From Herpetosiphon geysericola (lineage in GTDB: Bacteria; Chloroflexota; Chloroflexia; Chloroflexales; Herpetosiphonaceae), in the NCBI RefSeq assembly GCF_001306135.1, contig NZ_LGKP01000004.1, positions 62,001 through 126,000 on the forward strand: a DNA stretch of 64,000 bases, read 5' to 3'. The notes beneath the pieces are model-generated. The model made no database searches, was not told the DNA's origin, and worked only from the letters and a program-made list of their open reading frames with translations. Position 1 is the stretch's first letter. Every line of letters begins with the position of its first letter. Below are positions 10,363-19,661 of the stretch, one piece after another. Made by a program: the position numbers and the translations under genes.

Positions 10363-11556
10363 TTAGGCGAGTTGCGCGGTTGGGCGGCGCGGGCGATTGT
10401 TGAAGTAGAGCACCAGCCAGCAAACCAGCGTAAAGACCGCCAAGGCCACAAAACCATAACTAAACGAGCCAGTTTGTTGGCGAATATAGCCCAACAGCAA
10501 TGGCGGAAAAAAGCCACCCAAGCCGCCAGCAGCACCCACTAAGCCAGTCACAATTCCAACTGATTGCGGGAAATACTCAGGCACTAATTTGAAAACTGCC
10601 CCATTGCCCAAGCCAATTGCCGCAGCCATGCCCAATGCGCCAATTGTAAAAGGCACAACATTGTTGAAGGCCATCAAGCCAGCCATACAGGTGGTGATCG
10701 GAAATACCCATTTCAAAATGGTATTACCGCCAACTTTATCGGCCAAAATCCCGCCAACTGGGCGTAACGCCGTCGCCACTAGCACAAAGCCAGCGGTACG
10801 CAAACCTGCATCGGTTTTGCTCAGGCCAAATAAATCGGTCAACAAAGTTGGCAAATAGACCGCCATGGCCACAAAACCACCAAATGTTAGAAAATAGTAC
10901 AAACTCAGAATCCAGCTTTTGGGGCTGCTCATTGGCTGCAAAATTTGGCTTAGGCTTTTGACTTGGCCTTGGCGCGGCGCATTGCGGGCAAAGAACATAA
11001 AGCACATCAGCCAAACCACAGTCAAGGCCGAAAAAACCCAAAAGCCCCATTGATAGCCCAAGTTGGCCGCCAATACTGGCGCACCAAACGCCGCCAACGA
11101 TTGGCCTGCATTGCCAGCACCATACACCCCCAAGGCAAAACCTTGGCGTTGCGGCGGATACCAACCACTAACAAAGCCAACCCCAACCGAAAAACTCGCC
11201 AGCGCTAAGCCACAACCAAAGGCCGCAATCAGCAATTGATTGTAACTTTGCACCCAGCCCATGCCAAGCGATGGGATAATCGCGCCAGCCATCACAGCAC
11301 TAAACACGATCCGGCCACCATAGCGATCAGTCAACATCCCCAGCGGAATCCGCCCTAAACTACCAAGCAGCACGGGTAAGGCCAGCGCAATGCTGACCTG
11401 AACAGGCGTGAGATTCAAATCAGTTTTAATTGTTGGCATCATGGCCGAAACCGAGCCAAATATTGCAAAACAGACGGCAAATGCGCCGGTTGCGAGAATC
11501 AGTTGGCCAAGATTGCCACGGGGTTGGCCCTCGTTGGCCGTTGCTTGAGCATTCAT
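10363..11556 (-). CDS. narK: Nitrate/nitrite MFS transporter, NarK family
   Basis: A 397-residue, twelve-helix major facilitator protein. Two glycine-rich nitrate-signature segments are visible: [11 protein letters not shown] after the fifth helix and [14 protein letters not shown]...GAAGGLGGF in the second half. The loop between helices two and three carries [10 protein letters not shown], the MFS signature. It is expected to import nitrate or export nitrite at the cytoplasmic membrane. The start at 11556 has TAGGAG seven bases upstream; a start at 11589 would overlap the preceding gene and has no such site. It is the last gene of the minus-strand nitrate operon, directly before a terminator. 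Specificity for nitrate is inferred from the signatures and from the adjacent molybdoenzyme. Confidence 0.9.
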   Translation of the reverse strand: MNAQATANEGQPRGNLGQLILATGAFAVCFAIFGSVSAMMPTIKTDLNLTPVQVSIALALPVLLGSLGRIPLGMLTDRYGGRIVFSAVMAGAIIPSLGMGWVQSYNQLLIAAFGCGLALASFSVGVGFVSGWYPPQRQGFALGVYGAGNAGQSLAAFGAPVLAANLGYQWGFWVFSALTVVWLMCFMFFARNAPRQGQVKSLSQILQPMSSPKSWILSLYYFLTFGGFVAMAVYLPTLLTDLFGLSKTDAGLRTAGFVLVATALRPVGGILADKVGGNTILKWVFPITTCMAGLMAFNNVVPFTIGALGMAAAIGLGNGAVFKLVPEYFPQSVGIVTGLVGAAGGLGGFFPPLLLGYIRQQTGSFSYGFVALAVFTLVCWLVLYFNNRPRRPTAQLA

Positions 11557-11569
11557 TGCAAGGCTCCTA

Positions 11570-11800
11570 TCAGTTGGGCTTTCGATCAAGCTTGTAGAGA
11601 AATCTCAGCAAGCCAAGGTTGAGCAGCAAACAGATGCAGCTAAAAATCAGGGCTGGCAGGGGCACACCACTATCACCACCAAGATACGAGTTCATGGTGG
11701 CGGTCAAGAGCCAAAGCTGCACAATATCGATGATCAACACAATGCTCAAAATGCCATGGACGATGGTCATTTTTTGCTGGCGAGGAAAACGTTGTTTCAT
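11570..11800 (-). CDS. Small two-helix membrane protein of the nitrate operon
   Basis: A 76-residue protein with two predicted membrane helices (about residues 13-36 and 48-68), the conserved-looking segment [11 protein letters not shown] between them, and a basic tail. It resembles a small uncharacterised family (possibly DUF6755) that I associate with respiratory or assimilatory gene sets; this recognition is uncertain. Its ATG overlaps the stop of the Rieske gene in an ATGA arrangement, so the two are translationally coupled. It may be a small membrane partner of the Rieske protein or the cytochrome. Confidence 0.7.
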   Translation of the reverse strand: MKQRFPRQQKMTIVHGILSIVLIIDIVQLWLLTATMNSYLGGDSGVPLPALIFSCICLLLNLGLLRFLYKLDRKPN

Positions 11801-12342
11801 ATGCTGCGTAGCTCCACGGCTGTTGCAAAAATCTCATCACCACGCACTTCGAGCTGAATCCTTGGCAATGGGCGTTGCGGCGGTCCGGCGAGTGGGCGAC
11901 CTTCAGCCAAGCTAAACGAGCCATTATGGCATGGGCAGCCAATCTGGTTTTCGGCAACGTTGGGAATCACGGCGCACGAAAGATGGGTACATTTTTGGCT
12001 ATAGGCCAGCAAGGTATCAGCATCGGGGCGCACCAAAATGCATGGCTCATGCTCGTTGGGATAGTGGAACACCAAGGTGCCGCCAACCGGAATCTCGGTA
12101 AGGCTGGCAATTTTTTGGGCTGGTGGTGGCGCTGCTTGGTTGCGCTGCCAATTTTTAAACAAAATCCAAAATTGGCCTGCACTAAATGCCGAGCTAATCA
12201 GCACCAAAAATTTGGCAAATTCCCGCCGCGAAACATAATTATCTTGGGCAACATCAATCGGAAAGTCTTGCCGCCATTGCGGCTGTTCGCTCAATGGCAA
12301 GCCATCGGGTGCAAGCGAAAGTTCATCGTGGTCGCGAGGCAT
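11797..12342 (-). CDS. Membrane-anchored Rieske [2Fe-2S] protein with Tat-type signal
   Basis: A 181-residue Rieske protein. The cluster motifs are C118-T-H120-L-S-C123 and C136-P-C138-H139, so all four ligands (C118, H120, C136, H139) and the disulfide cysteines (C123, C138) are present. The N-terminal region carries SRREFAKFL followed by a hydrophobic helix, a good twin-arginine motif with an uncleaved anchor. The Rieske domain should therefore fold in the cytoplasm and be exported. The start at 12342 is chosen because AAAGGA lies ten bases upstream; the ATG at 12351 is only one base from it. The gene lies between the ferredoxin and NarK genes, implying an electron-transfer role in the same pathway. 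Which donor it uses is not shown. Confidence 0.88.
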   Translation of the reverse strand: MPRDHDELSLAPDGLPLSEQPQWRQDFPIDVAQDNYVSRREFAKFLVLISSAFSAGQFWILFKNWQRNQAAPPPAQKIASLTEIPVGGTLVFHYPNEHEPCILVRPDADTLLAYSQKCTHLSCAVIPNVAENQIGCPCHNGSFSLAEGRPLAGPPQRPLPRIQLEVRGDEIFATAVELRSI

Positions 12343-12392
12343 AATCAGCATGTCCTTTCAATTTCAGGTTTTAACAAACAGCGTTTGGTGGC

Positions 12393-13013
12393 TTATTCGT
12401 CGTGCATCATCAAGAAAATATCGTGGCCGCTGGTGTGATCATGCATAGCCGAAAGCACGTCAATGTGTTCTGGGTGGGCTGTTCGCGGCACCATCATGTG
12501 GACTTTGGTGCTAATTGTTTGCTGACCAAATTGAAATTGATTGACTGGCATTGAGCGAGGACGTTGGGCTTCGATTTGCTCGCGTGTGCCATAGTATAAA
12601 GCACCGCTTGGGCAGACCGAGGCGCACATCGGTGCTTTTCCTATCGAAGTTCGGTCATAACACATATCACATTTCATCATCAGTTCAGCGCCACTATTCA
12701 TCTTGGGCACGCCAAACGGGCAGGCCAGCACACAGTTGTTGCAGGCAATACAGCGTGGTTTTCGCGCAGTTTGCACCACGCCATCGGGCGTTTTCTTAAT
12801 TGCATCAGCAGGGCAAACCTCGGCACACGTTGGCGAATCGCAGTGCATACACACCACAGGCGCAGTTTGGGTCGAATAATGCCGATTCACAAATTCAAGG
12901 TGAATCATGGCCTGACCTTTGTGCGTGTCGCACTCGCTACAGGCTTGGACACACGATTGGCAGCCGATGCAACGGCTAGGATCGATAAAAAATTCATACT
13001 GGGCTTCAGGCAT
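12393..13013 (-). CDS. Four-cluster [4Fe-4S] ferredoxin subunit (DmsB/NrfC type)
   Basis: A 206-residue protein with four cysteine groups: [37 protein letters not shown] and [21 protein letters not shown]-type spacing. This is the standard layout of the electron-transfer subunit of molybdopterin oxidoreductases (DmsB, NrfC, PsrB, NarH-like). It has no signal peptide, so it should work in the cytoplasm. AGGAG precedes the ATG by a suitable distance. It sits directly downstream of the molybdoenzyme (nine bases between them) and upstream of the Rieske gene, so it probably passes electrons to the catalytic subunit. The His-rich C-terminus ([16 protein letters not shown]) is unusual. Confidence 0.9.
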   Translation of the reverse strand: MPEAQYEFFIDPSRCIGCQSCVQACSECDTHKGQAMIHLEFVNRHYSTQTAPVVCMHCDSPTCAEVCPADAIKKTPDGVVQTARKPRCIACNNCVLACPFGVPKMNSGAELMMKCDMCYDRTSIGKAPMCASVCPSGALYYGTREQIEAQRPRSMPVNQFQFGQQTISTKVHMMVPRTAHPEHIDVLSAMHDHTSGHDIFLMMHDE

Positions 13014-13022
13014 GGCAGGCTC

Positions 13023-15269
13023 CTATTGCTGAGGCTCAAGTTGGCTAGCATAGGCCGGTGCTTGGGTCGCTTTGATCAAGCGCACCGCACAAACCTTGTA
13101 CTCAGGAATTTTCGAAATTGGGTCTTGAGCGGCGATCGTTAGGCGATTGATGCTCTTTTGTCCAGCCCAGTGATAGGGCACAAAAATCGTATCTGGGCGA
13201 ATCGTGCGCACAACTTGCGCCCGCAAAGTGATTTCACCGCGCCGCGTTTGGGCCGTCACCCAATCGCCTTCTTTGATGTTGAGCCGCAGCGCCAGTTGCG
13301 GATGCAGCTCAATTCGTGGCTCGGCATATTGATCAACCAACGGGCCAATGCGGCGGGTTTGGGTTCCCGAAAGGAAGTGGCTAATCACGCGGCCAGTCGT
13401 CAGCATCAAGGGATATTCTGGATCAACATCTTCGGCGGGCGGCGTGTAGGGCGCAACATTGAAGCGCGCTTTGCCATCAGGGAAGTAGAACGGGCCAGCG
13501 CCTTTGGCAACTGGATTCCAAGAATTTGGCTCGAACAGACGCGGCGTTCCCGGATGATCATCGCTAGGGCACGGCCAGAACACTCCATTTTGGGCTTCAA
13601 TTTTTTCGTACGTAATGCCTGAATAATCGGCAACTCCACCTTTCGAAGCGCGGCGTAATTCCTCAAAAATCGCTCGTGGCCCATCGAAGGTAAAGCCTTT
13701 GCTACGGCCCAAAGCTTGGGCAATATCCTGAATGATGCGCCAATCTTGGCGAGCCTCGCCTGGGCATTCAATTGCTTGATTAATTTTAATCACCCGACCT
13801 TCTGCTTGGGTCACCGTCCCTTCATCTTCCTCTTGTAGCGAGCCAGGCAACACAATATCAGCATGACGCGCGCTATCGTTCAAGAAGAAATCGATTGAGG
13901 TGTAGAATTCCAGTTTATCGAGCATCGCGCTGACGTAATCGCTATCGGGCAGCGAAACCTTGGGATTGAAGCACAAGCTCAGCAAGCCTTTGATCTCGCC
14001 AGTTTCGATTTTGCGAAAAATTTCGTAGGCATCAACCCCAGGCTGCGGCATTTCCTCGACAGGCATATCCCAAATGTTGGCAATATGTTGGCGATGTTCA
14101 GGGTTGGCCAAATCGCGCCAGCCTGGCAATTGGTCGCATTTTTGGCCATGTTCGCGGCCACCTTGGCCATTAGCTTGGCCAGTAATCGTGGCATAACCAC
14201 AATTTGGCCGCCCGATACGGCCCGAGGCCAGCACAAGGCTAATCGCGCCCAGCACGTTTTGCACGCCATGGGTGTGGTGCTCAATGCCACGGGCGTGAGT
14301 CATAAACGAGGTTTTGGCCGTGCCCCACCATTCTGCTGCTTGTTGAATGCCCTTTTCAGCAATCCCTGTCACCTCGGCAGTGCGCTTGGGAGTCCAATCG
14401 GCAACGTGTTCGGCTACTGCTTCAAAGCCAACCGTGTGATTGTTAATAAATTCATGATCAAGCCAATCGTGTTTGATCATGAGGTGCAAAATGCCGTTGA
14501 AGAGCGCAATATCGCGGCCTGGTTTAATTGGCAAATACAAGTCGCAAGTACGGGCAATCGGTGTGATGCGCGGATCGACGACAATAATTTTGGCTCCGTT
14601 TTCGCGTGCCCGCCAAACATAGCTGGTGGTGATTGGCGCACATTCGGCCACATTCGCGCCGCTAATCCAAACCACATCGGTGTGCAGCATATCGTCCCAT
14701 GCGTTGGCGGCGCGGTCGATGCCGAATGATTTTTTGTTGGCAGCGCCAGCACTGACCATGCACAAGCGCCCGTTATAATCGATATAGGGCGTTTTGAGGC
14801 ACATGCGGGCAAATTTGCCCATCAAATAGGTTTTTTCGGTGGTCAAACTTGCGCCAGAGAGAATCCCGAAGGCGCTGTTGCCATATTGAGCTTGAATGCG
14901 GCTAATTTCATCAGCCACGCGCTGAATTGCAGCATCGTAGCCGATTGGCCGAAAACCGCCGCTACTGGCTGGATCACGCTCCAAGGCGGTCAACAAGCGG
15001 TCGGGATGCGCTCCTTGCAAATAGCGTTTTACACCTTTGGGGCAGAGCATCCCTTGATTAAACGGGAAGTCATACCACGGCTCAAAGCCAATCACAGTAT
15101 TATCTTTGACTTTCAGTTGAATGCCACATTGCTGGCCACAAAAGCAACAGTGGGTTTTGACCAAGCGATCTGGCTCAACGCCAGCCTCAAGCCGTTGGCC
15201 TTGGGCGTGGGCCACATGCGGGCCATACGCTGCAATCATCTCTAGTTCAGAACGGGGAAGCTGTGCCAT
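13023..15269 (-). CDS. Molybdopterin oxidoreductase, NasA/NapA-like nitrate reductase
   Basis: A 748-residue bis-MGD enzyme. The N-terminal [4Fe-4S] site is C41-x2-C44-x3-C48-x27-C76. The likely molybdenum ligand is C170 in NGRLCMVSA, as in NapA/NasA nitrate reductases rather than the aspartate of NarG. The C-terminal dinucleotide-binding domain begins near [20 protein letters not shown]. No Tat signal is present, so it is cytoplasmic and best matches an assimilatory nitrate reductase. GAGGAG lies eight bases upstream of the ATG. The NarK gene in the same operon supports nitrate as substrate. The formate dehydrogenase FdhF-like family is related, so formate or another oxyanion cannot be fully excluded. 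Confidence 0.88.
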   Translation of the reverse strand: MAQLPRSELEMIAAYGPHVAHAQGQRLEAGVEPDRLVKTHCCFCGQQCGIQLKVKDNTVIGFEPWYDFPFNQGMLCPKGVKRYLQGAHPDRLLTALERDPASSGGFRPIGYDAAIQRVADEISRIQAQYGNSAFGILSGASLTTEKTYLMGKFARMCLKTPYIDYNGRLCMVSAGAANKKSFGIDRAANAWDDMLHTDVVWISGANVAECAPITTSYVWRARENGAKIIVVDPRITPIARTCDLYLPIKPGRDIALFNGILHLMIKHDWLDHEFINNHTVGFEAVAEHVADWTPKRTAEVTGIAEKGIQQAAEWWGTAKTSFMTHARGIEHHTHGVQNVLGAISLVLASGRIGRPNCGYATITGQANGQGGREHGQKCDQLPGWRDLANPEHRQHIANIWDMPVEEMPQPGVDAYEIFRKIETGEIKGLLSLCFNPKVSLPDSDYVSAMLDKLEFYTSIDFFLNDSARHADIVLPGSLQEEDEGTVTQAEGRVIKINQAIECPGEARQDWRIIQDIAQALGRSKGFTFDGPRAIFEELRRASKGGVADYSGITYEKIEAQNGVFWPCPSDDHPGTPRLFEPNSWNPVAKGAGPFYFPDGKARFNVAPYTPPAEDVDPEYPLMLTTGRVISHFLSGTQTRRIGPLVDQYAEPRIELHPQLALRLNIKEGDWVTAQTRRGEITLRAQVVRTIRPDTIFVPYHWAGQKSINRLTIAAQDPISKIPEYKVCAVRLIKATQAPAYASQLEPQQ

Positions 15270-15289
15270 ATCGAAAACTCCTCACAAAC

Positions 15290-16444
15290 CTAAAAATGCA
15301 GATTGGCCTGATCTTCATGGCCAAGCGGGCCTTCGCTAATGACGGGGTTACCAAAGCGCGGGGCGGCTGGTTGCTCGTGCATGCTCGAAAACATTTGATC
15401 GCCAAAATTGCCTTGCCACTGTTTGGTTTGGGCCAAAACGAACATCGCGCGGCGGCATGGCGGGCAAATCCATTGATAATGTTCGACTTCGCCCGCAACT
15501 TCGTAGCGAAAACCAAGTTGCTTTTGCACGCTAATCAAATCTTCGACGTGCATGCGCGAGGAATAAGCTTCGCCACAACGGCGGCAATGGGCTTGCTCGC
15601 TGGTTGCGCCTGCATCTTTATAGAAGGTTGCGCCAAGCTGAGCGGGGCGCTGGAAGATGTGAAAAAACTTGCCAAACGGCATATACAGCAAGGTGAAAAT
15701 CACCGTAATTGCGTGCAGAATCGCAATAAAATCGAAGGCATAGCCACGCATCCAGGTGTAGCTGGCGGTCAGCATCACGCCAGTCACGCTAATCGCAAAC
15801 AGCAGAATCAATGGCAAAATATCTTCAACAAATTGCTGGACTGAGGCCGCGCCATGGTCGCGCATGCGCCGCCACATCGCCAACATCACGCCGAAAATCA
15901 CCGCGAACGACGACCAAACCAAGCCATGAAACATCAAAAAGGCAAAAATCGAATCGACGGGAAAGTCGAAGAGCGCAAAGCCAAACAGATAGGCTCGATA
16001 CGAATCTAATGAGCCGGGCACGCTGGCAAAGTGCAGCCAGCCAAAAACTAAGGGAAACGTGATTGCGACAGCGACAATGCAGCCCCACATAATGAACCAG
16101 TGGGCCAGCCAGCGCAGCTTGCCACGCTTCCAAATAAAGCGATTAGCGGCAAAATCGCTACTGGTACGGGTAAATAAATTGCGAATGTTGGTCAATAAGC
16201 GCTGGGGTTTGAAAAACATTTGCCAGCCGCGTTTCCAATACATGGCGGTTGGCGGGCGTTGCAGCCACATCGTGTAGCGGTAGGTAATGCCAAAGGTGGC
16301 AAAAAGCGTGGCAAAGGTATACGCGACAAGGGCTGCATCAAAATGCGCCAGATCGCGTGAACCAACCGCAATCATAATCGCAAGACTGATCGTTGTCATG
16401 CAGCCCCAAAGCAGTGCTTTGCGAACGGGGTGGCGTTTGACCAT
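15290..16444 (-). CDS. b-type cytochrome membrane subunit with C-terminal Cys4 ribbon
   Basis: A 384-residue membrane protein of the NarI/DsrM/HdrE-like type with about six helices. Histidines fall within or at the edges of helices ([30 protein letters not shown]) and are candidate haem b ligands. The soluble C-terminal domain has CRRCG and CPPCR, a four-cysteine rubredoxin- or zinc-ribbon-like site. It probably takes electrons from the quinone pool for the adjacent iron-sulfur and molybdenum subunits. The start at 16444 has AAGGAG six bases upstream; an upstream in-frame ATG at 16504 lacks one. It is 20 bases upstream of the molybdoenzyme gene. Confidence 0.83.
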   Translation of the reverse strand: MVKRHPVRKALLWGCMTTISLAIMIAVGSRDLAHFDAALVAYTFATLFATFGITYRYTMWLQRPPTAMYWKRGWQMFFKPQRLLTNIRNLFTRTSSDFAANRFIWKRGKLRWLAHWFIMWGCIVAVAITFPLVFGWLHFASVPGSLDSYRAYLFGFALFDFPVDSIFAFLMFHGLVWSSFAVIFGVMLAMWRRMRDHGAASVQQFVEDILPLILLFAISVTGVMLTASYTWMRGYAFDFIAILHAITVIFTLLYMPFGKFFHIFQRPAQLGATFYKDAGATSEQAHCRRCGEAYSSRMHVEDLISVQKQLGFRYEVAGEVEHYQWICPPCRRAMFVLAQTKQWQGNFGDQMFSSMHEQPAAPRFGNPVISEGPLGHEDQANLHF

Positions 16445-16569
16445 CGGGTGCTCCTTGAACCAAAACGACACTGTTGTTTTAAGTTGGCACATTTGGGGAT
16501 TCACTAGCAGGGTACTTGCTAGCTCTCCACAACAATGTAATCAGCTAAATACCTGTGGTTAGAAACTCC

Positions 16570-17346
16570 TTACAATGCAGTAATTAATGTCAGATAGGCT
16601 TGCTTGATGTGGCCTAACGACTCAAACGAATAGCCTTCGTCGCTGAGGGTTTCGTGCAAAATCACCGGAATTCGGTCGGTCACACCAATTAAATAGCTCG
16701 TTGGCGGCAACCGTTTGAGCGTGGTTATGGTGCGGACCATCGGTTCTGGCGGCTTAAGTCCACGATTATCCAAAACAACACATGGCTTAGCCGGATTGAG
16801 TTGGTTGGATTGTTGGGCTTCGTTGTTGGCAACGCGCCCAATAAAAACCAACCAATCATCGCTGGTATGTTGATAGGCCCAAGCTTGGTAGCCACGCCGC
16901 GCAAGCCATTGATACAGCGGCACTGGCTCGAAACCACTGCGCAACAGCAAGAGCTGATCGGCGGCAAGGGCAAGGGTTGCTGGAGTAATGAGCGCCAGTG
17001 GATTTTGGGCATTTGCTTGGGCTTCACGCACATCAAGCAGCGCTGTAATGTGGTGCAAGTGCAGCCAAGCTGGAGGAGTGGTTGGATCGGGCTGCTCAGC
17101 AAAATCTTCGGCAAGTGGCGTACCCGCAACAGGATCAGGTTGGGCTTGATTGAGCGCTTGCAGCAAGCGCGCAGGCTCAATCTTGGCAATTTGGGCTGCC
17201 TGTTCAACCGTAACCATGCGCGCAAACACCCGCCGCAACAGCGGATTGCGTAGCCGTTGAAAGGCTGTATGTTGGGCCACAAACACCTCAAGCAAATTGG
17301 GATAGCGCTTGAGAATATCGGCAACCGTCATTGTAGCAGTAATCAT
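16570..17346 (-). CDS. DUF1858/DUF2249-type protein, nitrogen-oxide metabolism associated
   Basis: A 258-residue soluble protein. Its N-terminus, MTVADILKRYPNLLEVF, is typical of the DUF1858 domain found in ScdA/RIC-like and hybrid-cluster-associated proteins. The middle (LHLHHITALLDVRE) and the later segment with FEPVPLYQWLARRGY look like DUF2249-type modules. Such proteins often accompany nitric-oxide or nitrite-related genes. The start at 17346 has GAGG five bases upstream; the longer open frame to 17448 runs through the inverted repeat of the promoter and is not likely to be used. It is the first gene of the minus-strand nitrate operon, 125 bases ahead of the cytochrome gene. Confidence 0.75.
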   Translation of the reverse strand: MITATMTVADILKRYPNLLEVFVAQHTAFQRLRNPLLRRVFARMVTVEQAAQIAKIEPARLLQALNQAQPDPVAGTPLAEDFAEQPDPTTPPAWLHLHHITALLDVREAQANAQNPLALITPATLALAADQLLLLRSGFEPVPLYQWLARRGYQAWAYQHTSDDWLVFIGRVANNEAQQSNQLNPAKPCVVLDNRGLKPPEPMVRTITTLKRLPPTSYLIGVTDRIPVILHETLSDEGYSFESLGHIKQAYLTLITAL

Positions 17347-17411
17347 GAAAACCTCGTTGGGCTGAATGCCTTGTTTGGCGATTCTAGCTTCAGCAACGTG
17401 CTTCGGGCAGC

Positions 17412-17446
17412 GACTTTTCTCACATGACGGTGGTGTGAGAAAAGTC
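17412..17446. promoter_or_regulatory. 13-bp perfect inverted repeat in divergent promoter region
   Basis: GACTTTTCTCACA (17412-17424) and its exact reverse complement (17434-17446) flank nine bases, in the 163-base gap between the divergent starts at 17346 and 17510. The size and position fit an operator for a dimeric regulator controlling both the nitrate operon and the NnrS-like gene. It does not match the FNR (TTGAT-N4-ATCAA) or CRP (TGTGA-N6-TCACA) layouts. It could also fold as a hairpin in the minus-strand leader. Confidence 0.7.
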
Positions 17447-17509
17447 ACGCCCTTAATTAACTCAATTTGCTAGGCTCATGCAGAGGTTAATTGTTGAAAC
17501 GAGGATGCT

Positions 17510-18793
17510 ATGCATGTCCCCAGCCAAAACTATAATCATGCTCGCAACGTGTTGATTTTGCTGCTGATAGCTCAAGGCTTTCTGTTGGCTTGGGCTGGAC
17601 TACAAGCCAGCATTGCCCCGCAGCTGATTGGCTTTCCCTACAGCCCCAACATCTTAAGTTTGACCCACCTAATTACGCTTGGATGGGCGAGCTTAATCTG
17701 TTTGGCGGCCTTGTATCAACTCTTGCCAGTGCTGTTGCAACAACCCTTGCTGTGGCGCAGCATGGTCGATTGGAGCTTTGGCGGGTTTGTGCTTGGCAGC
17801 GGCATCTTCAGTTGGGCGTTTAGTCAAACGGCAACTCATTGGCTGATAAGCGGGGCTGGCTTGATGAGTATTGGCTTGGTGGGCATTTTGGCAAGCTATG
17901 GTCGCACGTTATGGCAAGCACGCCAGTGGGATGTAACGACGATTGGGATTAGTTTAGCATTAACTGCCTTGACAATTCAACTCCTGATTGGAATTATGCT
18001 TGTGATCAATCGTTCGGTCTTGCTTTGGCCAAGTTTGGTTGCTTATGGCCCACTCGGCCATGCCACGCTGGGAGTGCTCGGTTGGTTTAGCACGCTAACC
18101 TTGGCCTTGAGCTATCGATTATTGGCAATGTTCAGTTTGGCCCATGGCTACGTTTGCCGCTGGCGCTGGATTGCAGTTGTGGGCATGAACGTCGCAGCCT
18201 ATGCAACTAGCGTAGCCTTATGGCTCCAAGCATCAAACATTATTATATTAAGTTGCGCCAGTTTAATGTTGCTCAGTCTTGGAGCATGGCTGGCTGATGT
18301 GCGTTCGATTTTGCGCCATCGGATTCGCCGCCAAATCGAAGGCCCGATTAAACTGTTTATTGCTGCTGGCGTATGGCTGCTCTTCTGTAGCGGCTGGGCT
18401 TTTAGCGCAGCGTTGGGTTGGCTCCCCGGCAGCGGAGTAAAGCAATTCCAAGTTTTGTTTTTGGCTGGCATGCAAGGCTGGATTGGGCTAGCAATCATGA
18501 CGATGTTGCACAAAATTATTCCATTTTTAATTTGGATTGATCGCGCCAATCGCCCAACCCAGCATGTGCCAACCACTGCCCGCGAATTGTTCATGCCCCA
18601 CCTAACCACTACCTCAATCGCAAGTTATGGCTTGGGCAGCGGCTTGGTGATTATCGCTGTGATGATTAATAGCGTTTGGGGCTTGCGCTTGGGCAGTGGC
18701 TTGATTGCCGCTAGCGGCCTAGCACTGTTGCTCAATTGCTGGCATGGGCTGCGTACAGAACATAGAGCAAAGAACATAGAACATAGAGCATAG
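17510..18793 (+). CDS. Haem-copper-oxidase-I-like / NnrS-like membrane protein
   Basis: A 427-residue protein with about twelve hydrophobic segments. Histidines in membrane segments (LTHLITLGW, GPLGHATLGVLGW, MLHKIIPFLIW) resemble the haem-ligand pattern of CcoN-like and NnrS-like proteins. GAGG lies five bases before the ATG. It is divergent to a DUF1858/DUF2249-type gene and shares its promoter region, suggesting a role in nitrogen-oxide response or in haem-copper handling. No copper-site or proton-channel motif could be confirmed, so it is not called an oxidase. The last codons (HRAKNIEHRA) run into a repetitive intergenic element, so the original C-terminus may have been shorter. Confidence 0.75.
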   Translation: MHVPSQNYNHARNVLILLLIAQGFLLAWAGLQASIAPQLIGFPYSPNILSLTHLITLGWASLICLAALYQLLPVLLQQPLLWRSMVDWSFGGFVLGSGIFSWAFSQTATHWLISGAGLMSIGLVGILASYGRTLWQARQWDVTTIGISLALTALTIQLLIGIMLVINRSVLLWPSLVAYGPLGHATLGVLGWFSTLTLALSYRLLAMFSLAHGYVCRWRWIAVVGMNVAAYATSVALWLQASNIIILSCASLMLLSLGAWLADVRSILRHRIRRQIEGPIKLFIAAGVWLLFCSGWAFSAALGWLPGSGVKQFQVLFLAGMQGWIGLAIMTMLHKIIPFLIWIDRANRPTQHVPTTARELFMPHLTTTSIASYGLGSGLVIIAVMINSVWGLRLGSGLIAASGLALLLNCWHGLRTEHRAKNIEHRA

Positions 18794-18990
18794 CGAAAGG
18801 ATGAGGGATGAAGGATGAGGCAGAAGGCTATAGGCTATTGACCATTGGCGTTGGCAAAGAATAATTTGGGCCAATCTGTGACACTCTATGGCTAAAAACC
18901 GTGCTTCGTGCTCTTCGTGTCCTTCGTGGATCAAAAAATTAACCCTCGTGATCTGCGCATTTTTTGCGCTTTCAACGCGAGGGTTGGGAG
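18765..18990. repeat. Modular oligomer repeat element 1
   Basis: This stretch is built of short near-repeats: AGAACATAGAGCA units (18768-18792), GGATGAGGGATGAAGGATGA (18799-18818), GGCTATAGGCTATTG (18827-18841), an AATCTGTG word, and CTTCGTGCTCTTCGTG with TCCTTCGTGGATCAAAA (18904-18937). The same words recur at 27.4, 39.7 and 41.7 kb. It overlaps the 3' end of the preceding gene. No coding signal is evident. Confidence 0.75.
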
Positions 18991-18997
18991 TCAAACA

Positions 18998-19573
18998 TTA
19001 AACATCATCCTCAGCATGAACGATATTGCAGAGTGGCAGCACCTCGCTACGCTTGACCCGTCGCCGATGACGGGGATTGGGCGCAAGCTCAGCGCTAGCG
19101 GTATATTCGTGGAGTTTGCCGCTATGAATCAGCCGAATAACCCGTTGAGTCGCCACATTGCTGCCAACCAGCGCTGCATCGGGGTAGAGCAGCTGCGCCG
19201 CCTCGGTGATCGTAATTAAATCGTCTGCATCAAGCCATGCCAGCACCGCCCCACAAACCGCGCCAATCCCAGGCTGAGTCCAAAATTCTGCGGGGATAAC
19301 TGGTTCTGCGCTCAACGGCGCTTGCCACAACAACCGACAAACATCATCGAGCACGCCTTTAATTTCAAAATAACGAGCCACGCCCGCAGTTTCGCGCTCA
19401 ATTTCGCCATTAGCAACCTGCACCAAAAGCGTCAGTTCTTGCTCCAACAAACTTGGAGCCATTGTTGAATTGGCTGAAGCGCCACCCCACCACAAATGCT
19501 CGGCCAACCGTTGTTGCGCTTGCATCACCGTCGCCAAGGTTGTTTGAATAATCAGCGTAGCATCAAATTGCAT
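18998..19573 (-). CDS. Putative DNA-binding regulator (excisionase-like helix-turn-helix)
   Basis: A 191-residue protein not recognised as a named family. The C-terminal half has DLITITEAAQLLYPD followed by RVIRLIHSGKLHEY and the basic stretch NPRHRRRVKRSEV, the layout of a MerR/excisionase-type helix-turn-helix in which a tandem 'wing' follows. The N-terminal half is helical and acidic. AAGGATGG precedes the ATG. Two identical 14-bp palindromes lie just upstream and could be its own operator. The neighbour 19662-20228 is upstream on the same strand. Function beyond likely DNA binding is unknown. Confidence 0.65.
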   Translation of the reverse strand: MQFDATLIIQTTLATVMQAQQRLAEHLWWGGASANSTMAPSLLEQELTLLVQVANGEIERETAGVARYFEIKGVLDDVCRLLWQAPLSAEPVIPAEFWTQPGIGAVCGAVLAWLDADDLITITEAAQLLYPDAALVGSNVATQRVIRLIHSGKLHEYTASAELAPNPRHRRRVKRSEVLPLCNIVHAEDDV

Positions 19574-19599
19574 ATCCCATCCTTACGAAATTATTTTTC

Positions 19600-19632
19600 A
19601 ATATACGTATATTACATCAATATACGTATATT
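19600..19632. promoter_or_regulatory. Twin 14-bp palindromic operators
   Basis: The perfect palindrome AATATACGTATATT occurs at 19600-19613 and again at 19619-19632, 19 bases apart centre to centre (just under two helical turns). They lie 27 bases upstream of the start of the putative regulator gene at 19573, between two minus-strand genes. This is a typical layout for cooperative repressor binding and autoregulation. Confidence 0.75.
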
Positions 19633-19661
19633 ATCAAGTAATAGTAGGATGTGGATTGTGG

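Noticed and set aside
17412-17446. FNR or CRP box
   Set aside because: The half-sites are TTTTCTCACA-like with nine bases between; FNR and CRP sites have other cores and spacing.
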